The notes under the pieces are model-generated. The model had not been told where the DNA came from. It worked only from the letters and a program-made list of their open reading frames with translations, and ran no database searches. The translations under genes were made by a program, and so were the position numbers. A DNA stretch of 64,000 nt from Bacteroidota bacterium (GTDB taxonomy: Bacteria > Bacteroidota > Bacteroidia > NS11-12g > UBA955). Shown here one piece after another: positions 1 to 9,169 of this stretch. The stretch is from assembly GCA_963169345.1 (NCBI GenBank), contig CAUJCT010000056.1:100446-164445 (forward strand). The letters are read 5' to 3'. The stretch's first letter is position 1. Each line of letters starts with the position of its first letter.

Positions 1-2
1 TA

Positions 3-2870
3 TTGCTGTGCTGCTTTCTGCTGTTATCTGGTATTACTCAATCCCAAAATCTTGTCTATAAGTTTCTTACGATTAAAGAAGGTCTCCCAACCAACAACAT
101 TTTTAAAATAAAATTCGACAACAAAGGGTTCCTTTGGATTGCTCACGATAATGGGATATCCCGCTATGATGGCTTTACCTTTAAACATTATATCAGTCCA
201 TATCAAAAATCCAATGTTTATACAGATTTGTTAATCGGACCGGATGGAAAAATCTGGATGACCAACCTGGGTTTACAGGTCTTTTATATTGAAAATGATG
301 AGATGAAACTTTTCAAATCCTTCAATCTCAACTTTCCTCCCTCTACACTTAAAATCAATTTTCTAAGCAATGGCAATTTAATTGTGAATGCAGAAGGAGG
401 TCTATTTGAATTTGATTTGAAGAAAAACAAGGAAACGAAAATTTCACTGAACATCACCATACAAAATTTTGCTGTCAACGATGATGTTGTTTATTTCAAT
501 AATCCATCTAATCAAAAACTATATAAATACCATAATGGACGATTGGATACAACCAATTTAAACTTGCCTTTTGCAGTTATTTATGGCAATGATTCATGTG
601 TTATCAGTAGTTATAACGTGTCCAGTGAATTGCTAATCAGATATGGCAAAAACTATGAAAAAACAAAGATTCTTCCATTGTCTGCCAATTACAACCACTC
701 TGAAATAATTGATAATTACTTTTATGTGTTTACGACCAAAAGCATTACAAGAATTAATCTTCAGGATGGAAGTTTTACACTTGAAAAAACTATGGAAGGT
801 CGTAGTTTTACCCATTATACCAAAGACAAACTTGGCAATGAATGGTATTCGACGCTCAGTGAGGGTATTATTATTAAGCCTGTCAGTAATATACAATTAG
901 TGGAAGTTGGGGAAAAATCACCCTTCATTCGACTGGTACAATTCAGAGATAACGCTTATGGCATTACAGTTGACAATCAGCTGTACCGCATGAATGAGAA
1001 CGCTTTGGAATTCATCGCTAATTTTGATGAATACTTTGACTATAAACCTGTCATATTAGCTAAAAACCTCAACAATGTTTACCTTTTACTGGGAAACAGC
1101 CGATTCCTATTAATCGATTCAACACTGAAAGTCAGACCCTATTTTCAGCAACTGGCTATGAAAGACGCCAGCCTGCATTCCAATGGCAATATTTATCTTG
1201 CAACAACCGGTAATATACTTTATCATCAATTTTCAGATAAAGCCATCCATTATTTGTCTAATAAAATCGCTTTTAAAGCTAACGACTCAACCATTCAAAG
1301 GGTGAATATGGTGGGCAGATTTTTCTGCGTGAAATACGATACGTACAGTAAAACTCTGTACTATGGCGGAGTTCCGGGATTCTTCAGCGTTAAAAATGAT
1401 GAAAACCCCGTTGAAATAAAGGACGGAGATAAACAAATATTCAGCAGTTTCATTGACTTCAGTAATCCGTATCTCATTATTGGCACCATTCAGTCGGGTA
1501 TATATATATTGAAAAATGGTCAAATTTACCGCAATTTCAACGACCTTAACAGCACCTTAGGAAATACAATCATCAAAACAAAACTCTATCAGAACAAGAT
1601 TTGGGTATTAAGTAATAAAGGTATTCATACGATTGATTTGACAGATTTTCAAATACAATCTTACTCTTACATTGGAGCTGTTGAGCTCAATAAGAACAAT
1701 GATTTTACTCTGGCAAAAGACATTCTGTATCTTATATCCGGCCAAAAAACCTATAAGGTTAAACTGAGTGAATTGCGCAAAAGTCCTCCCGTTATACCAA
1801 TTTACTTTAATTATGTTGAAGTGGGTGAATTGAAATTGTTTAACCCGAAATCCGTTCAATTAGCCTATAATGAAAACAGTTTTGCAATAGGAATTGACGT
1901 GCCTGCAGCTTCAGTATTGGGCAACGTCGACTATGAATATAAAATTAATAACAATAACTGGTTCCAGCTGAGCAAAGGGCAAACTAAAATTTATCTCAGT
2001 CAGCTGGCACCGGGTACCTATACACTTTATGTACGGCAAATAGGTATCCCTAAGACCTACAGCCTCAATTTTACGATTCAATCCCCGTTCTGGAAACAAT
2101 GGTGGTTCTTTGTGCTCATATCTATATTTATTGCAGGTGTTATAGCTATCATTTATATTAACAGAGTCAATACCATTCGACAAAAAACGCAGTCAGAAAT
2201 CGAGAAATTCAAACTTGAAAAAGCCTTACAGTTAAATGTTCTAAGCAGTATCCGCTCTCAAATGAATCCGCATTTTCTGTTCAATGCGCTCAATACCATT
2301 CAGAGCTATATTTACCTCAACGATAAGAAACAAGCCATCAATTATTTGGGTAAATTTTCAGTTCTGACAAGAAAAATTTTGGATGAATCGAACCGGGAAA
2401 CCATCTCTCTTGCTGAAGAAATGGAGACCCTCGACCTTTACCTTCAACTGGAGAAAATGCGATTCGAAAATATTCTTGAGTACTCTATAGAACTCGAAGG
2501 CATTCGATATCCTGAACAATTTAAAATACCTCCCATGCTTATCCAACCTTATGTTGAGAATGCAGTTAAGCATGGATTGATGCATAAACCCAGCAACAGG
2601 AAATTAAAAGTTCTGTTTACTTACAATGAAGAGGATAAACTTCTTCAGGTGAAAATTGATGATAATGGAATAGGACGCAGGCGCTCTGAGGAAATAAACT
2701 CCAAACGAAATGCCTCCCACAGATCTTTTTCAACAAAAGCCAACAAAACACGATTAGACATTCTGAATAGCGACAGGGTTAACCCTATCAGCGTGCAAAT
2801 TATTGACAAAACGGACGAATATGACAACCCGATAGGTACCCTGGTACAAATCAATATCCCTGTTTTATAA
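3..2870 (+). CDS. Propeller-type sensor histidine kinase (LytS family), 5' end cut by window
   Basis: Membrane sensor kinase that probably phosphorylates the LytTR regulator encoded 60 bp downstream. The first visible codon is TTG at the window edge and the protein opens inside a signal peptide, so the true start probably lies upstream. Visible parts in order: remnant of a signal peptide, about 600 residues of repeated beta-propeller strands (Reg_prop type, with W-I and G-I-x-R-Y-D-G motifs), a Y_Y_Y domain near 620-690, one membrane helix near 700-722, then a His_kinase domain with the phospho-acceptor in MNPHFLFN (His757 in this numbering) and an HATPase part with VENAVKHG and DDNGIG. This is the one-membrane-helix layout with a large periplasmic propeller known from Bacteroidota. 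The ligand cannot be inferred. Confidence 0.93.
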   Translation: MLCCFLLLSGITQSQNLVYKFLTIKEGLPTNNIFKIKFDNKGFLWIAHDNGISRYDGFTFKHYISPYQKSNVYTDLLIGPDGKIWMTNLGLQVFYIENDEMKLFKSFNLNFPPSTLKINFLSNGNLIVNAEGGLFEFDLKKNKETKISLNITIQNFAVNDDVVYFNNPSNQKLYKYHNGRLDTTNLNLPFAVIYGNDSCVISSYNVSSELLIRYGKNYEKTKILPLSANYNHSEIIDNYFYVFTTKSITRINLQDGSFTLEKTMEGRSFTHYTKDKLGNEWYSTLSEGIIIKPVSNIQLVEVGEKSPFIRLVQFRDNAYGITVDNQLYRMNENALEFIANFDEYFDYKPVILAKNLNNVYLLLGNSRFLLIDSTLKVRPYFQQLAMKDASLHSNGNIYLATTGNILYHQFSDKAIHYLSNKIAFKANDSTIQRVNMVGRFFCVKYDTYSKTLYYGGVPGFFSVKNDENPVEIKDGDKQIFSSFIDFSNPYLIIGTIQSGIYILKNGQIYRNFNDLNSTLGNTIIKTKLYQNKIWVLSNKGIHTIDLTDFQIQSYSYIGAVELNKNNDFTLAKDILYLISGQKTYKVKLSELRKSPPVIPIYFNYVEVGELKLFNPKSVQLAYNENSFAIGIDVPAASVLGNVDYEYKINNNNWFQLSKGQTKIYLSQLAPGTYTLYVRQIGIPKTYSLNFTIQSPFWKQWWFFVLISIFIAGVIAIIYINRVNTIRQKTQSEIEKFKLEKALQLNVLSSIRSQMNPHFLFNALNTIQSYIYLNDKKQAINYLGKFSVLTRKILDESNRETISLAEEMETLDLYLQLEKMRFENILEYSIELEGIRYPEQFKIPPMLIQPYVENAVKHGLMHKPSNRKLKVLFTYNEEDKLLQVKIDDNGIGRRRSEEINSKRNASHRSFSTKANKTRLDILNSDRVNPISVQIIDKTDEYDNPIGTLVQINIPVL

Positions 2871-2930
2871 ATCGACAAGCCCGATTAATAAAATTGAACT
2901 GATTGAAATACAATATAAATACAAATTTGA

Positions 2931-3689
2931 ATGGTGTTAAAAGCGATAATAATAGATGATGAAATAAGAGCTGTAAAAATGCTACAGGCTATTATTGAGG
3001 ATACTTGTGCAGAAGATGTAGTGGTTGTAGCCACATGTAATGATTTGCCTGAAGGTGTAAAATCTATTAAGAAATTTAAACCCGATCTGGTTTTTCTTGA
3101 TATAGAAATGCCTGGTTACAGTGGCTTACAAATTCTTGATTTCTTCAATGATGATGAAATTAATTTCGAAATAGTCTTTACTACTGCTTATAATGAATTT
3201 GCCCTACAAGCATTTAAATTATCCGCTATCGATTATCTCTTAAAGCCAATTCAGCCTGAAATGATCAGAGAGGCTGTAGACAGAGTCATTCACAAATTCA
3301 ATAAATCAGAAAACATACAGAGATACAATGCTCTGAAACAAAATCTGGATACCGAATCTACGAAGAAAGTAGCTGTGGCTATCGGACAATCCATCAAGTT
3401 TCTTGATATCGATGACATCGTATTTATAAAGGCCGATGGCGCTTATTCTGAGATTGTATTGAAGGATGACAGTAAATTGGTTATTTCTAAAAACCTCAAA
3501 CATTTTGAAGATATACTCTCCTTTGCAAAATCTTTTATTCGTGTACACAAATCGTATTTAATCAATACAAAATATGTCAGTGAATATGTTAAAAGCGATG
3601 GAGGTTACCTCAAATTGAAAGATAAGTATGAAGTCAATATTACACACGACAAGGTGGACAAATTGCTTCAGGTATTAGGTGCCGGCTAA
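2931..3689 (+). CDS. LytTR-family response regulator
   Basis: DNA-binding response regulator of 252 residues. The receiver domain (about 1-120) has the acidic pair Asp9/Asp10 and the phospho-acceptor Asp57 in VFLDIEMPG. Residues 148-250 form a LytTR DNA-binding domain, recognisable by the FIRVHKSYLIN motif. It lies 60 bp behind the propeller kinase on the same strand, so the two almost certainly form one pair and one transcript. A CAAATTTG sequence ends one base before the ATG, a near match to the Bacteroidota -7 box, so separate transcription is possible. A hairpin followed by T residues closes the unit downstream. Confidence 0.93.
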   Translation: MVLKAIIIDDEIRAVKMLQAIIEDTCAEDVVVVATCNDLPEGVKSIKKFKPDLVFLDIEMPGYSGLQILDFFNDDEINFEIVFTTAYNEFALQAFKLSAIDYLLKPIQPEMIREAVDRVIHKFNKSENIQRYNALKQNLDTESTKKVAVAIGQSIKFLDIDDIVFIKADGAYSEIVLKDDSKLVISKNLKHFEDILSFAKSFIRVHKSYLINTKYVSEYVKSDGGYLKLKDKYEVNITHDKVDKLLQVLGAG

Positions 3690-3720
3690 CCCGTGATTTA
3701 TTCTTATAATTAGTGGAATT

Positions 3721-3746
3721 AGGAAGTGAAAAGCTTCCTTTTTTCT
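3721..3746 (+). terminator. Rho-independent terminator after the LytTR gene
   Basis: Six-base stem AGGAAG/CTTCCT with a seven-base loop, followed by a T-rich run on the plus strand. It lies 32 bp behind the response regulator stop. The minus strand has no T-run, so it serves the plus-strand operon only. Confidence 0.6.
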
Positions 3747-3747
3747 T

Positions 3748-4812
3748 TTATAAACCTAATAACATTTTCATTTGCCTGAAAACTTCTGTGTTTTCGTGAG
3801 TGCCTTTAAAAAATGATGCACCGGGTCCGAATGCATAGACAGGTACCATTATTCCCGAATGATGGGTGCTTGAATAATGATGTTGTATGGACCTGGGGTT
3901 TAATGTACCTGCATCCAGACTTAATCCTCCGGTCTCATGGTCGGCAGTTACCAATATCAGTGTATTGCCGTCTTTTTTCGCGAATTCGAGCGCTACCTGT
4001 ATCGCCAGATCAAAATCCTTCAATTCGCTGACCGTATAATTAAAGTCTGTATCATGTCCGCCCCAGTCTATCTGACTTCCTTCTACCATCAAAAAGAATC
4101 CTTTTTTGTTTTGTGAAAGATGCTGAATCCCTGCTTTTGTCATTTCTGCCAGCCAGTTTCCCCTTTCATTTGCTTTGGGTGGATGAATACTGTCATTATA
4201 AAACCAGAATTGCTTTTTACTTTTGTCCCAGTTAGGAACTGAAACACCTGTATAAGTCTCATATCCATCTTGCTTGAGTTTTTCTATACTAAAATAGGGT
4301 TTGCCAGTTCCGGCAACAAAGTCTATCCCTTTTTTGTAAAAATCTTCAGCAATCTGAACATGCATTTCTCTGTTAACCCTGTGACCAAAGAAAGAACCCG
4401 GAGTAGCATGTGTAACGCTGCAAGTTGAAATTAAACCACTTGATAAACCATTTTTCTCAGCCAGTTCAAGGATCGTCACTCTGGGCAGACTATCCAATCC
4501 AACACCTATTGCTCCGTTAAAAGTCTTCTCTCCGGTACTATAGGCTGTGGCGCCAGCTGCACTGTCGGTGATGTAATCATCTCCCGAGGAAGTACGCAAC
4601 AAGCCAATTTCTAAAAACTGATCTAATGTAAGACCGCCATACAGGAAAGAGGCCGCAGATATCTGTGCCAACCCCATGCCGTCTCCTATCATCAGAATGA
4701 TGTTTAATGGTTTTTTTATTTGTGAAGCCACCACTTTCATGCCGCTGCCGCAATTGACAAACATCAAAATGGTGATTAAAAATACCGAAGTCGTTTTTCT
4801 TAAATACAACAT
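3748..4812 (-). CDS. Alkaline phosphatase (PhoA superfamily), probable lipoprotein
   Basis: Hydrolyses phosphate monoesters, releasing inorganic phosphate in the periplasm. The sequence shows the metal-binding MIGDGMG motif, the nucleophile serine in TDSAAGATA (about residue 84 from the chosen start), a GHxVNRE-type segment and the C-terminal metal site TADHETGG. I chose the ATG at 4812: it gives MLYLRKT followed by a hydrophobic stretch ending at a cysteine (FVNC), a plausible lipoprotein signal. The longer frame to 4839 adds nine residues with no signal character. The -1 residue of the lipobox is Asn, which is unusual, so the lipid anchor is uncertain. The length of about 354 residues suits the shorter bacterial PhoA forms. 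It is a single gene, convergent with the LytTR pair. Confidence 0.9.
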   Translation of the reverse strand: MLYLRKTTSVFLITILMFVNCGSGMKVVASQIKKPLNIILMIGDGMGLAQISAASFLYGGLTLDQFLEIGLLRTSSGDDYITDSAAGATAYSTGEKTFNGAIGVGLDSLPRVTILELAEKNGLSSGLISTCSVTHATPGSFFGHRVNREMHVQIAEDFYKKGIDFVAGTGKPYFSIEKLKQDGYETYTGVSVPNWDKSKKQFWFYNDSIHPPKANERGNWLAEMTKAGIQHLSQNKKGFFLMVEGSQIDWGGHDTDFNYTVSELKDFDLAIQVALEFAKKDGNTLILVTADHETGGLSLDAGTLNPRSIQHHYSSTHHSGIMVPVYAFGPGASFFKGTHENTEVFRQMKMLLGL

Positions 4813-4901
4813 ATTGCAAATTTGGGTGTTTTCAAACAAAATTCTACCAGTTCAATAAAACTTAGTTTTTTAATTGAATCAGACTTAATAATTTCGAGTT
4901 T

Positions 4902-5267
4902 ATGAGAGAAAAAGTTTGCTTGGAATGTCGCAAACCTTTGAATGGAAGACGCGATAAAAAATTTTGTGACGAAGGCTGCAGAAACACCTATCACAATCGG
5001 ATTAACAGTGAAAAACCACTATCAGTCAGGTCTGTGAACACTATTTTAAGTAAAAACAGAAAAATTATAAGTCAAATAATGTACATGAAGGGCGAACTGG
5101 AGATTACTGAGCAAAAATTAAGTGGGATGGGATTCAATTTTGAGTATTTCACTGGTCTTAGCAATGAAAACAATAAAATCTATCACCACTGCTATGAATT
5201 TGCTTATGTCAGCGAAAACAAAGGGATATATAAAGTATATCAACTTCCTATCCTTGAAGAGTCTTGA
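4902..5267 (+). CDS. Small zinc-ribbon protein (DUF2116-like N-terminus)
   Basis: A 121-residue protein of unknown role. The N-terminus carries a four-cysteine zinc-ribbon pattern (Cys6, Cys9, Cys22, Cys26) in the context CLEC...FCDEGCR, as in small Bacteroidota DUF2116-type proteins. The remainder is soluble, with a likely helix at 45-75 and a conserved-looking aromatic C-terminal part. Its last 20 bases overlap the end of the convergent pabA-like gene. Nucleic acid binding is possible but is inference only. Confidence 0.75.
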   Translation: MREKVCLECRKPLNGRRDKKFCDEGCRNTYHNRINSEKPLSVRSVNTILSKNRKIISQIMYMKGELEITEQKLSGMGFNFEYFTGLSNENNKIYHHCYEFAYVSENKGIYKVYQLPILEES

Positions 5268-5817
5268 GCCAGTTTTGCAACAAATCCAAACCATACTCAG
5301 TTAATATGGCTTCAGGATGGTACTGCATTCCTGCAACAGGCAGGCTCTGATGTTTAAACCCCATGCATTCGCCTTCAGGAGAGTATGCAGTTTGAACAAG
5401 TTCCTTTTCAGTATTCAAGTCCAAAATTAAGCTATGGTATCGGCAAACATTAAATGATTCGGGTAAATCTTTGTAAATACCTTCACCATTGTGAATTAAG
5501 CGGGATACCTTTCCATGCATAGGTTGAAGGGCAAGAATTAATTCCGAACCAAAATACTGGCCCAATGCCTGATGTCCCAGACAAATCCCCAATATTGGGA
5601 ACCTGCCTACCAGTTCGGGAATAACCTGCATAAGATTTCCTGACTCATAGGGTGTATTGGGACCTGGAGAAAGTACTACTTTGTCGAAATTGAAATCCGC
5701 TAAATTATCTGCTGATATATGGTCGTTTTCAACCACTTCAACTTCTTCACCCAATTGCTGGAAATAATCTTTTAAATTAAATGTAAATGAATCGTAATTA
5801 TCAATCAGTAGAAGCAT
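5248..5817 (-). CDS. Glutamine amidotransferase, PabA/TrpG type
   Basis: Class I glutaminase subunit of 189 residues that supplies ammonia to a chorismate-amidating enzyme, either anthranilate synthase (TrpE) or aminodeoxychorismate synthase (PabB). The N-terminal LLIDNYDSFTFNL, the SPGPNTP loop, the nucleophile Cys79 in GICLGHQ and the C-terminal His/Glu pair in MQYHPEAIL are all present. It starts 15 bp after the PurF-type gene and so is probably co-transcribed with it. No TrpE or PabB gene lies in the window, so tryptophan and folate roles cannot be told apart; one subunit may serve both, as in Bacillus. Confidence 0.9.
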   Translation of the reverse strand: MLLLIDNYDSFTFNLKDYFQQLGEEVEVVENDHISADNLADFNFDKVVLSPGPNTPYESGNLMQVIPELVGRFPILGICLGHQALGQYFGSELILALQPMHGKVSRLIHNGEGIYKDLPESFNVCRYHSLILDLNTEKELVQTAYSPEGECMGFKHQSLPVAGMQYHPEAILTEYGLDLLQNWLKTLQG

Positions 5818-5832
5818 ACGATTTTCGGAGTA

Positions 5833-7725
5833 TTAGTAGGCTCTAGCGTTGTTTTTCTCCATAAAATATATGAAGGCTCTGTTGGTGATTTTATTACCAC
5901 CCGGAGTTGGAAAATCTCCGGTGAAATACCAGTCACCGGTATGATTAGGGCAAGCCAGATGAAGATCTTCAACAGTCTGGAAAATAATCTGAACTTTAGG
6001 TTTGAAGTTTTCAGGAGTCACTATTTCTGCAATCTTCTTAGATATTTCTTCCTGAGAGAAAAGTTTATACAACCCAATAACCTGATTTTCCATCTGATCT
6101 GCCGGCTTCTGCATTTCTGCTTTGCAAAGGGCGTATGTTTCATCCAGTTTGTGCATCAATCCTCTTTCTTTTAACAACTCAAGTAAAGCCCTGAAAGCAA
6201 CAAAATCTTTGAGTCGACTCATATCTATACCATAGCAATCCGGAAATAATATCTGAGGTGCACTCGAAACAATAATGATTTTCTTTGGTTTTAATCTGCC
6301 CAGAATCCTGAGAATACTGGTTTTAAGAGTTGTCCCTCTTACAATCGAATCATCTATAATAACAAGCGTATCTTTCTCAGGTTCAATGACGCCATAAGTC
6401 ACATCATAAGCATGTCCAACCAGATCTTCTCTGTCGTTGTCATTGGTTATGAATGTTCTCATTTTGGCATCTTTGACCAGAATTTTTTCTCTTCGAATTC
6501 TATAGGTGAGTATTTCCTGTATGCGTTCAGGTGTCAGAGTTTCCCGTTCTGCCATCAATACTTCCGAACGGCGAATCTTTAACCAGTCATTTATGCCATC
6601 AATCATGCCATAAAAGGAGGTTGCGGCAGTATTTGGAATATAGGCAAATACCGTGTTTTCAATATCGTTGTTAAGAGCATCCAGAACTTTCGGAGCTAAT
6701 AATTTTCCCAATGCTTTTCTTTCATGGTAGATATCCGCATCATTACCTCTTGAGAAATAGATACGTTCAAATGAACATGACTTCTGAGGTTTAGCTTCCA
6801 AAATTCGCTTTTCTTCATAGGAACCATCTTTCTGAATAATGAGCGCACAACCTGGTGTAACTTCTTTTATAGATTTATAATCGACATTAAACGTAGTTGT
6901 AATAGCAGCTCTTTCACTGGCCACTACAAGCATCTCATCATTTGCATACCAAAATGATGGTCGGATACCATTTGGGTCGCGCATAACAAAAGAAGCACCG
7001 TGACCAATCATACCAACCATATTATACCCGCCATCGGTTCTTTTGAATGCATTTTTCAAAATATTTTCGACATTCAGATGCTCTTTTATTTTCTGCGTGA
7101 TTTCGAAATTGGTATAACCTTCTTTTTTGAATTGCTTAAAAAGCCTTTCGTTTTCCTCGTCCAGAAAGTGCCCGATTTTTTCGAGCATTGTCACGTTATC
7201 GCTTATTTCCTTAGGTTGCTGACCTAATTCTATCAATTGACTGAATAGCTCATCTACATTGGTTAGATTGTAATTTCCTGCCAAAACAAGATTACGACAC
7301 ATCCAGTTGTTTTGTCTTAAAAATGGGTGCAGATTTTCGAGACTATTGCCACCATGTGTACCGTATCTTAAATGTCCCAGTAACAATTCACCTGCATAAG
7401 GAAAATTTTCTTTGAGATAGAGAGCATTGGTTATTTTATCCTGATCGAGCTCAGAAAGTGTTTGGTTGACTTCGTCAAAAATACCGGCAACAGGATTGGA
7501 AGCATTCGATCGTTTTCTGGCAATATACCTCTGACCAAATTGAGGGTCGAGTTTAATGACACCTATTCCGGCACCATCTTGTCCGCGATTGATTTGTTTG
7601 GCCATCAGGAGCTGAAGTTTTTTCAGACCGTAAAATGGCGTACCATATTTTTCAGTAAAATACTCCAGGGGTTTTAGAAGCCTTATGAATGCGACACCGC
7701 ATTCGTGTTTTATGGCATCACTCAT
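5833..7725 (-). CDS. Amidophosphoribosyltransferase-like protein (long PurF type)
   Basis: PurF-family enzyme, expected to make 5-phosphoribosylamine from PRPP and glutamine in purine synthesis. An N-terminal Ntn glutaminase domain begins SDAIKHECGVAF, where Cys9 would become the N-terminal nucleophile after propeptide removal. The PRPP-binding loop VIIDDSIVRGTT lies near residue 455. I chose ATG 7725 over the frame start at 7779 because a TATCTTTG promoter box sits at 7742-7749, between the two. The resulting 630 residues are well above the roughly 470-510 of classical PurF, with additional sequence in the glutaminase half (about 150-230) and at the C-terminus. A close Bacteroidota paralogue with a changed role cannot be excluded. 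Confidence 0.88.
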   Translation of the reverse strand: MSDAIKHECGVAFIRLLKPLEYFTEKYGTPFYGLKKLQLLMAKQINRGQDGAGIGVIKLDPQFGQRYIARKRSNASNPVAGIFDEVNQTLSELDQDKITNALYLKENFPYAGELLLGHLRYGTHGGNSLENLHPFLRQNNWMCRNLVLAGNYNLTNVDELFSQLIELGQQPKEISDNVTMLEKIGHFLDEENERLFKQFKKEGYTNFEITQKIKEHLNVENILKNAFKRTDGGYNMVGMIGHGASFVMRDPNGIRPSFWYANDEMLVVASERAAITTTFNVDYKSIKEVTPGCALIIQKDGSYEEKRILEAKPQKSCSFERIYFSRGNDADIYHERKALGKLLAPKVLDALNNDIENTVFAYIPNTAATSFYGMIDGINDWLKIRRSEVLMAERETLTPERIQEILTYRIRREKILVKDAKMRTFITNDNDREDLVGHAYDVTYGVIEPEKDTLVIIDDSIVRGTTLKTSILRILGRLKPKKIIIVSSAPQILFPDCYGIDMSRLKDFVAFRALLELLKERGLMHKLDETYALCKAEMQKPADQMENQVIGLYKLFSQEEISKKIAEIVTPENFKPKVQIIFQTVEDLHLACPNHTGDWYFTGDFPTPGGNKITNRAFIYFMEKNNARAY

Positions 7726-7741
7726 TGTTTGAAATTCACTG

Positions 7742-7772
7742 CAAAGATAAGGATTTTTTAAGGCTTGAGAAA
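7742..7772 (-). promoter_or_regulatory. Promoter of the purF-type gene
   Basis: Read on the minus strand, TTTC (7772-7769) is followed after 19 bp by TATCTTTG (7749-7742). This matches the Bacteroidota consensus TTTG-N19-21-TAnnTTTG with one change in the -33 part. The 16 bases to the ATG at 7725 would make a short leader. Confidence 0.6.
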
Positions 7773-7808
7773 TAGACAAGCCCTATTTCATGCATTAGTC
7801 TTCTCTAT

Positions 7809-7847
7809 AAACACGAAAACCCCTGTTATGCAAGGGTTCTCGTGTTT
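7809..7847. terminator. Long hairpin between hsp20 and the purF promoter
   Basis: Fourteen-base stem with one mismatch: AAACACGAAAACCC (7809-7822) against GGGTTCTCGTGTTT (7834-7847), loop of 11. It lies 70 bp behind hsp20. T-runs on either side are short, so termination is plausible but weakly supported. Confidence 0.45.
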
Positions 7848-7916
7848 CTTGTTGATGTTTAAGCAGTTCTTAAAAGACTACTTGATTATAGCGGTCACTT
7901 TCCGCCTTAACGTAAC

Positions 7917-8363
7917 TCACTTAATGGCTATTTCCTTTTTGTTAGGATTGCCAGGGAGCTCTTTTTTGGCTATGTCCAGCATTAATATACCATTTTCATA
8001 CCTGGCATCTATTGCTTCAGCATTGGCATTGGCGGGCATAGTAAACGAACGTGAAAAAGAATTGTAACTGTATTCTTTACGCGTGTACTTTTCTTCTTTC
8101 TTTTCTGTTTCAGATTTCTTTTGAGCACTGATGTTCAAAACATCTCCATCCATGCTTATTTTGAAATCTTCCTTTGAGAAGCCCGGAACGGCCAATTCTA
8201 TATTGAATTGCTTATCCGACTCTTTAATGTTCACTGCTGGAAAGAAATCCTCAAACTCCTTTCCAAACCATCTGGCAGGAGAAAAAAATCTGTCAGAATT
8301 AAAAAAATCTGTCACAAACTCAGGAAACAGATCTACATTTTTTGTTGATTTTAACTGTGTCAT
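7917..8363 (-). CDS. Small heat-shock protein, Hsp20/alpha-crystallin family
   Basis: ATP-independent holdase chaperone of 148 residues in the cytoplasm, binding unfolding proteins in large oligomers. The alpha-crystallin domain spans about 40-135: it opens with FPAVNIKESD, contains the VPGFSKEDFKISMDGD strand pair and ends with the family hallmark ENGILMLDIAKKE. The short N-terminal arm is rich in Phe (FFNSDRFFSPARWF), typical of substrate-binding arms. The gene stands alone with 153 bp upstream and a hairpin downstream. No CIRCE element was seen. Confidence 0.95.
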   Translation of the reverse strand: MTQLKSTKNVDLFPEFVTDFFNSDRFFSPARWFGKEFEDFFPAVNIKESDKQFNIELAVPGFSKEDFKISMDGDVLNISAQKKSETEKKEEKYTRKEYSYNSFSRSFTMPANANAEAIDARYENGILMLDIAKKELPGNPNKKEIAIK

Positions 8364-8516
8364 AAGATTAGAAATTTAACTCAGTACAAAGCTATACTTC
8401 AACTATTCAAATTACACTGACCCAAATCAGTTTATCGCGATGACTTCCATAAGTTGAAGGAAAATCTGAATAAAAACTCTATCCACCCATTTCCTGTCGC
8501 TTAATTGCTCATCCAA

Positions 8517-9020
8517 TCACTTTACCGTAACAGTAATTTCGTTACTCATTGCGGGACCATAAGACATGTGCAAACCATTGGCAAATTGTAGTCTCAATTT
8601 ATGGGTTCCCTTTGTCAACATTGGGTATTTCTTTATGTTTAATGTGTCCGATGTCTGTCCTTTTCCGAAATGGTAATATCCTGAAGATTCGTTGCCCATT
8701 GGCACCATTGTATTGGCTGTAACTGCACCCTGGTCAATCAATAAATGGTGATGTCCTTTATTTGGATTTGGCACAGATGCGGGTTCAACTTCCATTCCTT
8801 CTACGCCAAATTCTACAACAAATGGTAAACTTATTTCCTGCCCATCATTTATGTTCTTGAAAAATACACGCTGTCCTGCTTGTATTGCCACTGTATCTTT
8901 AGGAGCATCCTGCATCATTGAGTCATGGTTATGACCTTCATGGCTTTCTGCTTCCTTTGCCGGTTGATTGCTGCAGGAAAACATCGTTAATGACAAACCT
9001 ATAAATATTAACTTTTTCAT
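8517..9020 (-). CDS. DUF4399 lipoprotein
   Basis: Envelope lipoprotein of 167 residues and unknown function. The signal peptide ends at the lipobox Cys16 (MFSC), followed by a His-rich, possibly metal-binding linker (SHEGHNHDSMM). The body has the DUF4399 pattern, with VEPAS near the middle, GHHHLLID, and a C-terminal beta strand ending in EITVTVK. Members of this family are small periplasmic beta-sandwich proteins; the His clusters suggest metal contact but that is inference. A TAATTTTG box lies at 9043-9050, 22 bp before the start. Divergent from the Crp/Fnr gene. Confidence 0.82.
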   Translation of the reverse strand: MKKLIFIGLSLTMFSCSNQPAKEAESHEGHNHDSMMQDAPKDTVAIQAGQRVFFKNINDGQEISLPFVVEFGVEGMEVEPASVPNPNKGHHHLLIDQGAVTANTMVPMGNESSGYYHFGKGQTSDTLNIKKYPMLTKGTHKLRLQFANGLHMSYGPAMSNEITVTVK

Positions 9021-9126
9021 AAGTCATTCTCAAATATCAATTCAAAATTAGGTTTTTTAAAGTAATTAAATGTCAATTGAGAAAAAAAATTACATTTGAA
9101 GAATTAGTTAATTAATAAATGATAAG

Positions 9127-9140
9127 ACTTTTTAAAAAGT
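9127..9140. promoter_or_regulatory. Perfect palindrome in the DUF4399 / crp-like divergent region
   Basis: ACTTTTTAAAAAGT is a perfect 14-bp palindrome about 30 bp before the Crp/Fnr start codon. Crp/Fnr dimers bind palindromes of similar size, so this could be an autoregulatory operator. No known consensus matches. Confidence 0.3.
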
Positions 9141-9169
9141 GTCACCAATTCTGAAATGCAAAATAATCT

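Noticed and set aside
7726..7779. Longer N-terminus of the purF-type protein
   Set aside because: It would place the promoter box inside the coding region and moves the nucleophile cysteine far from the usual propeptide length.
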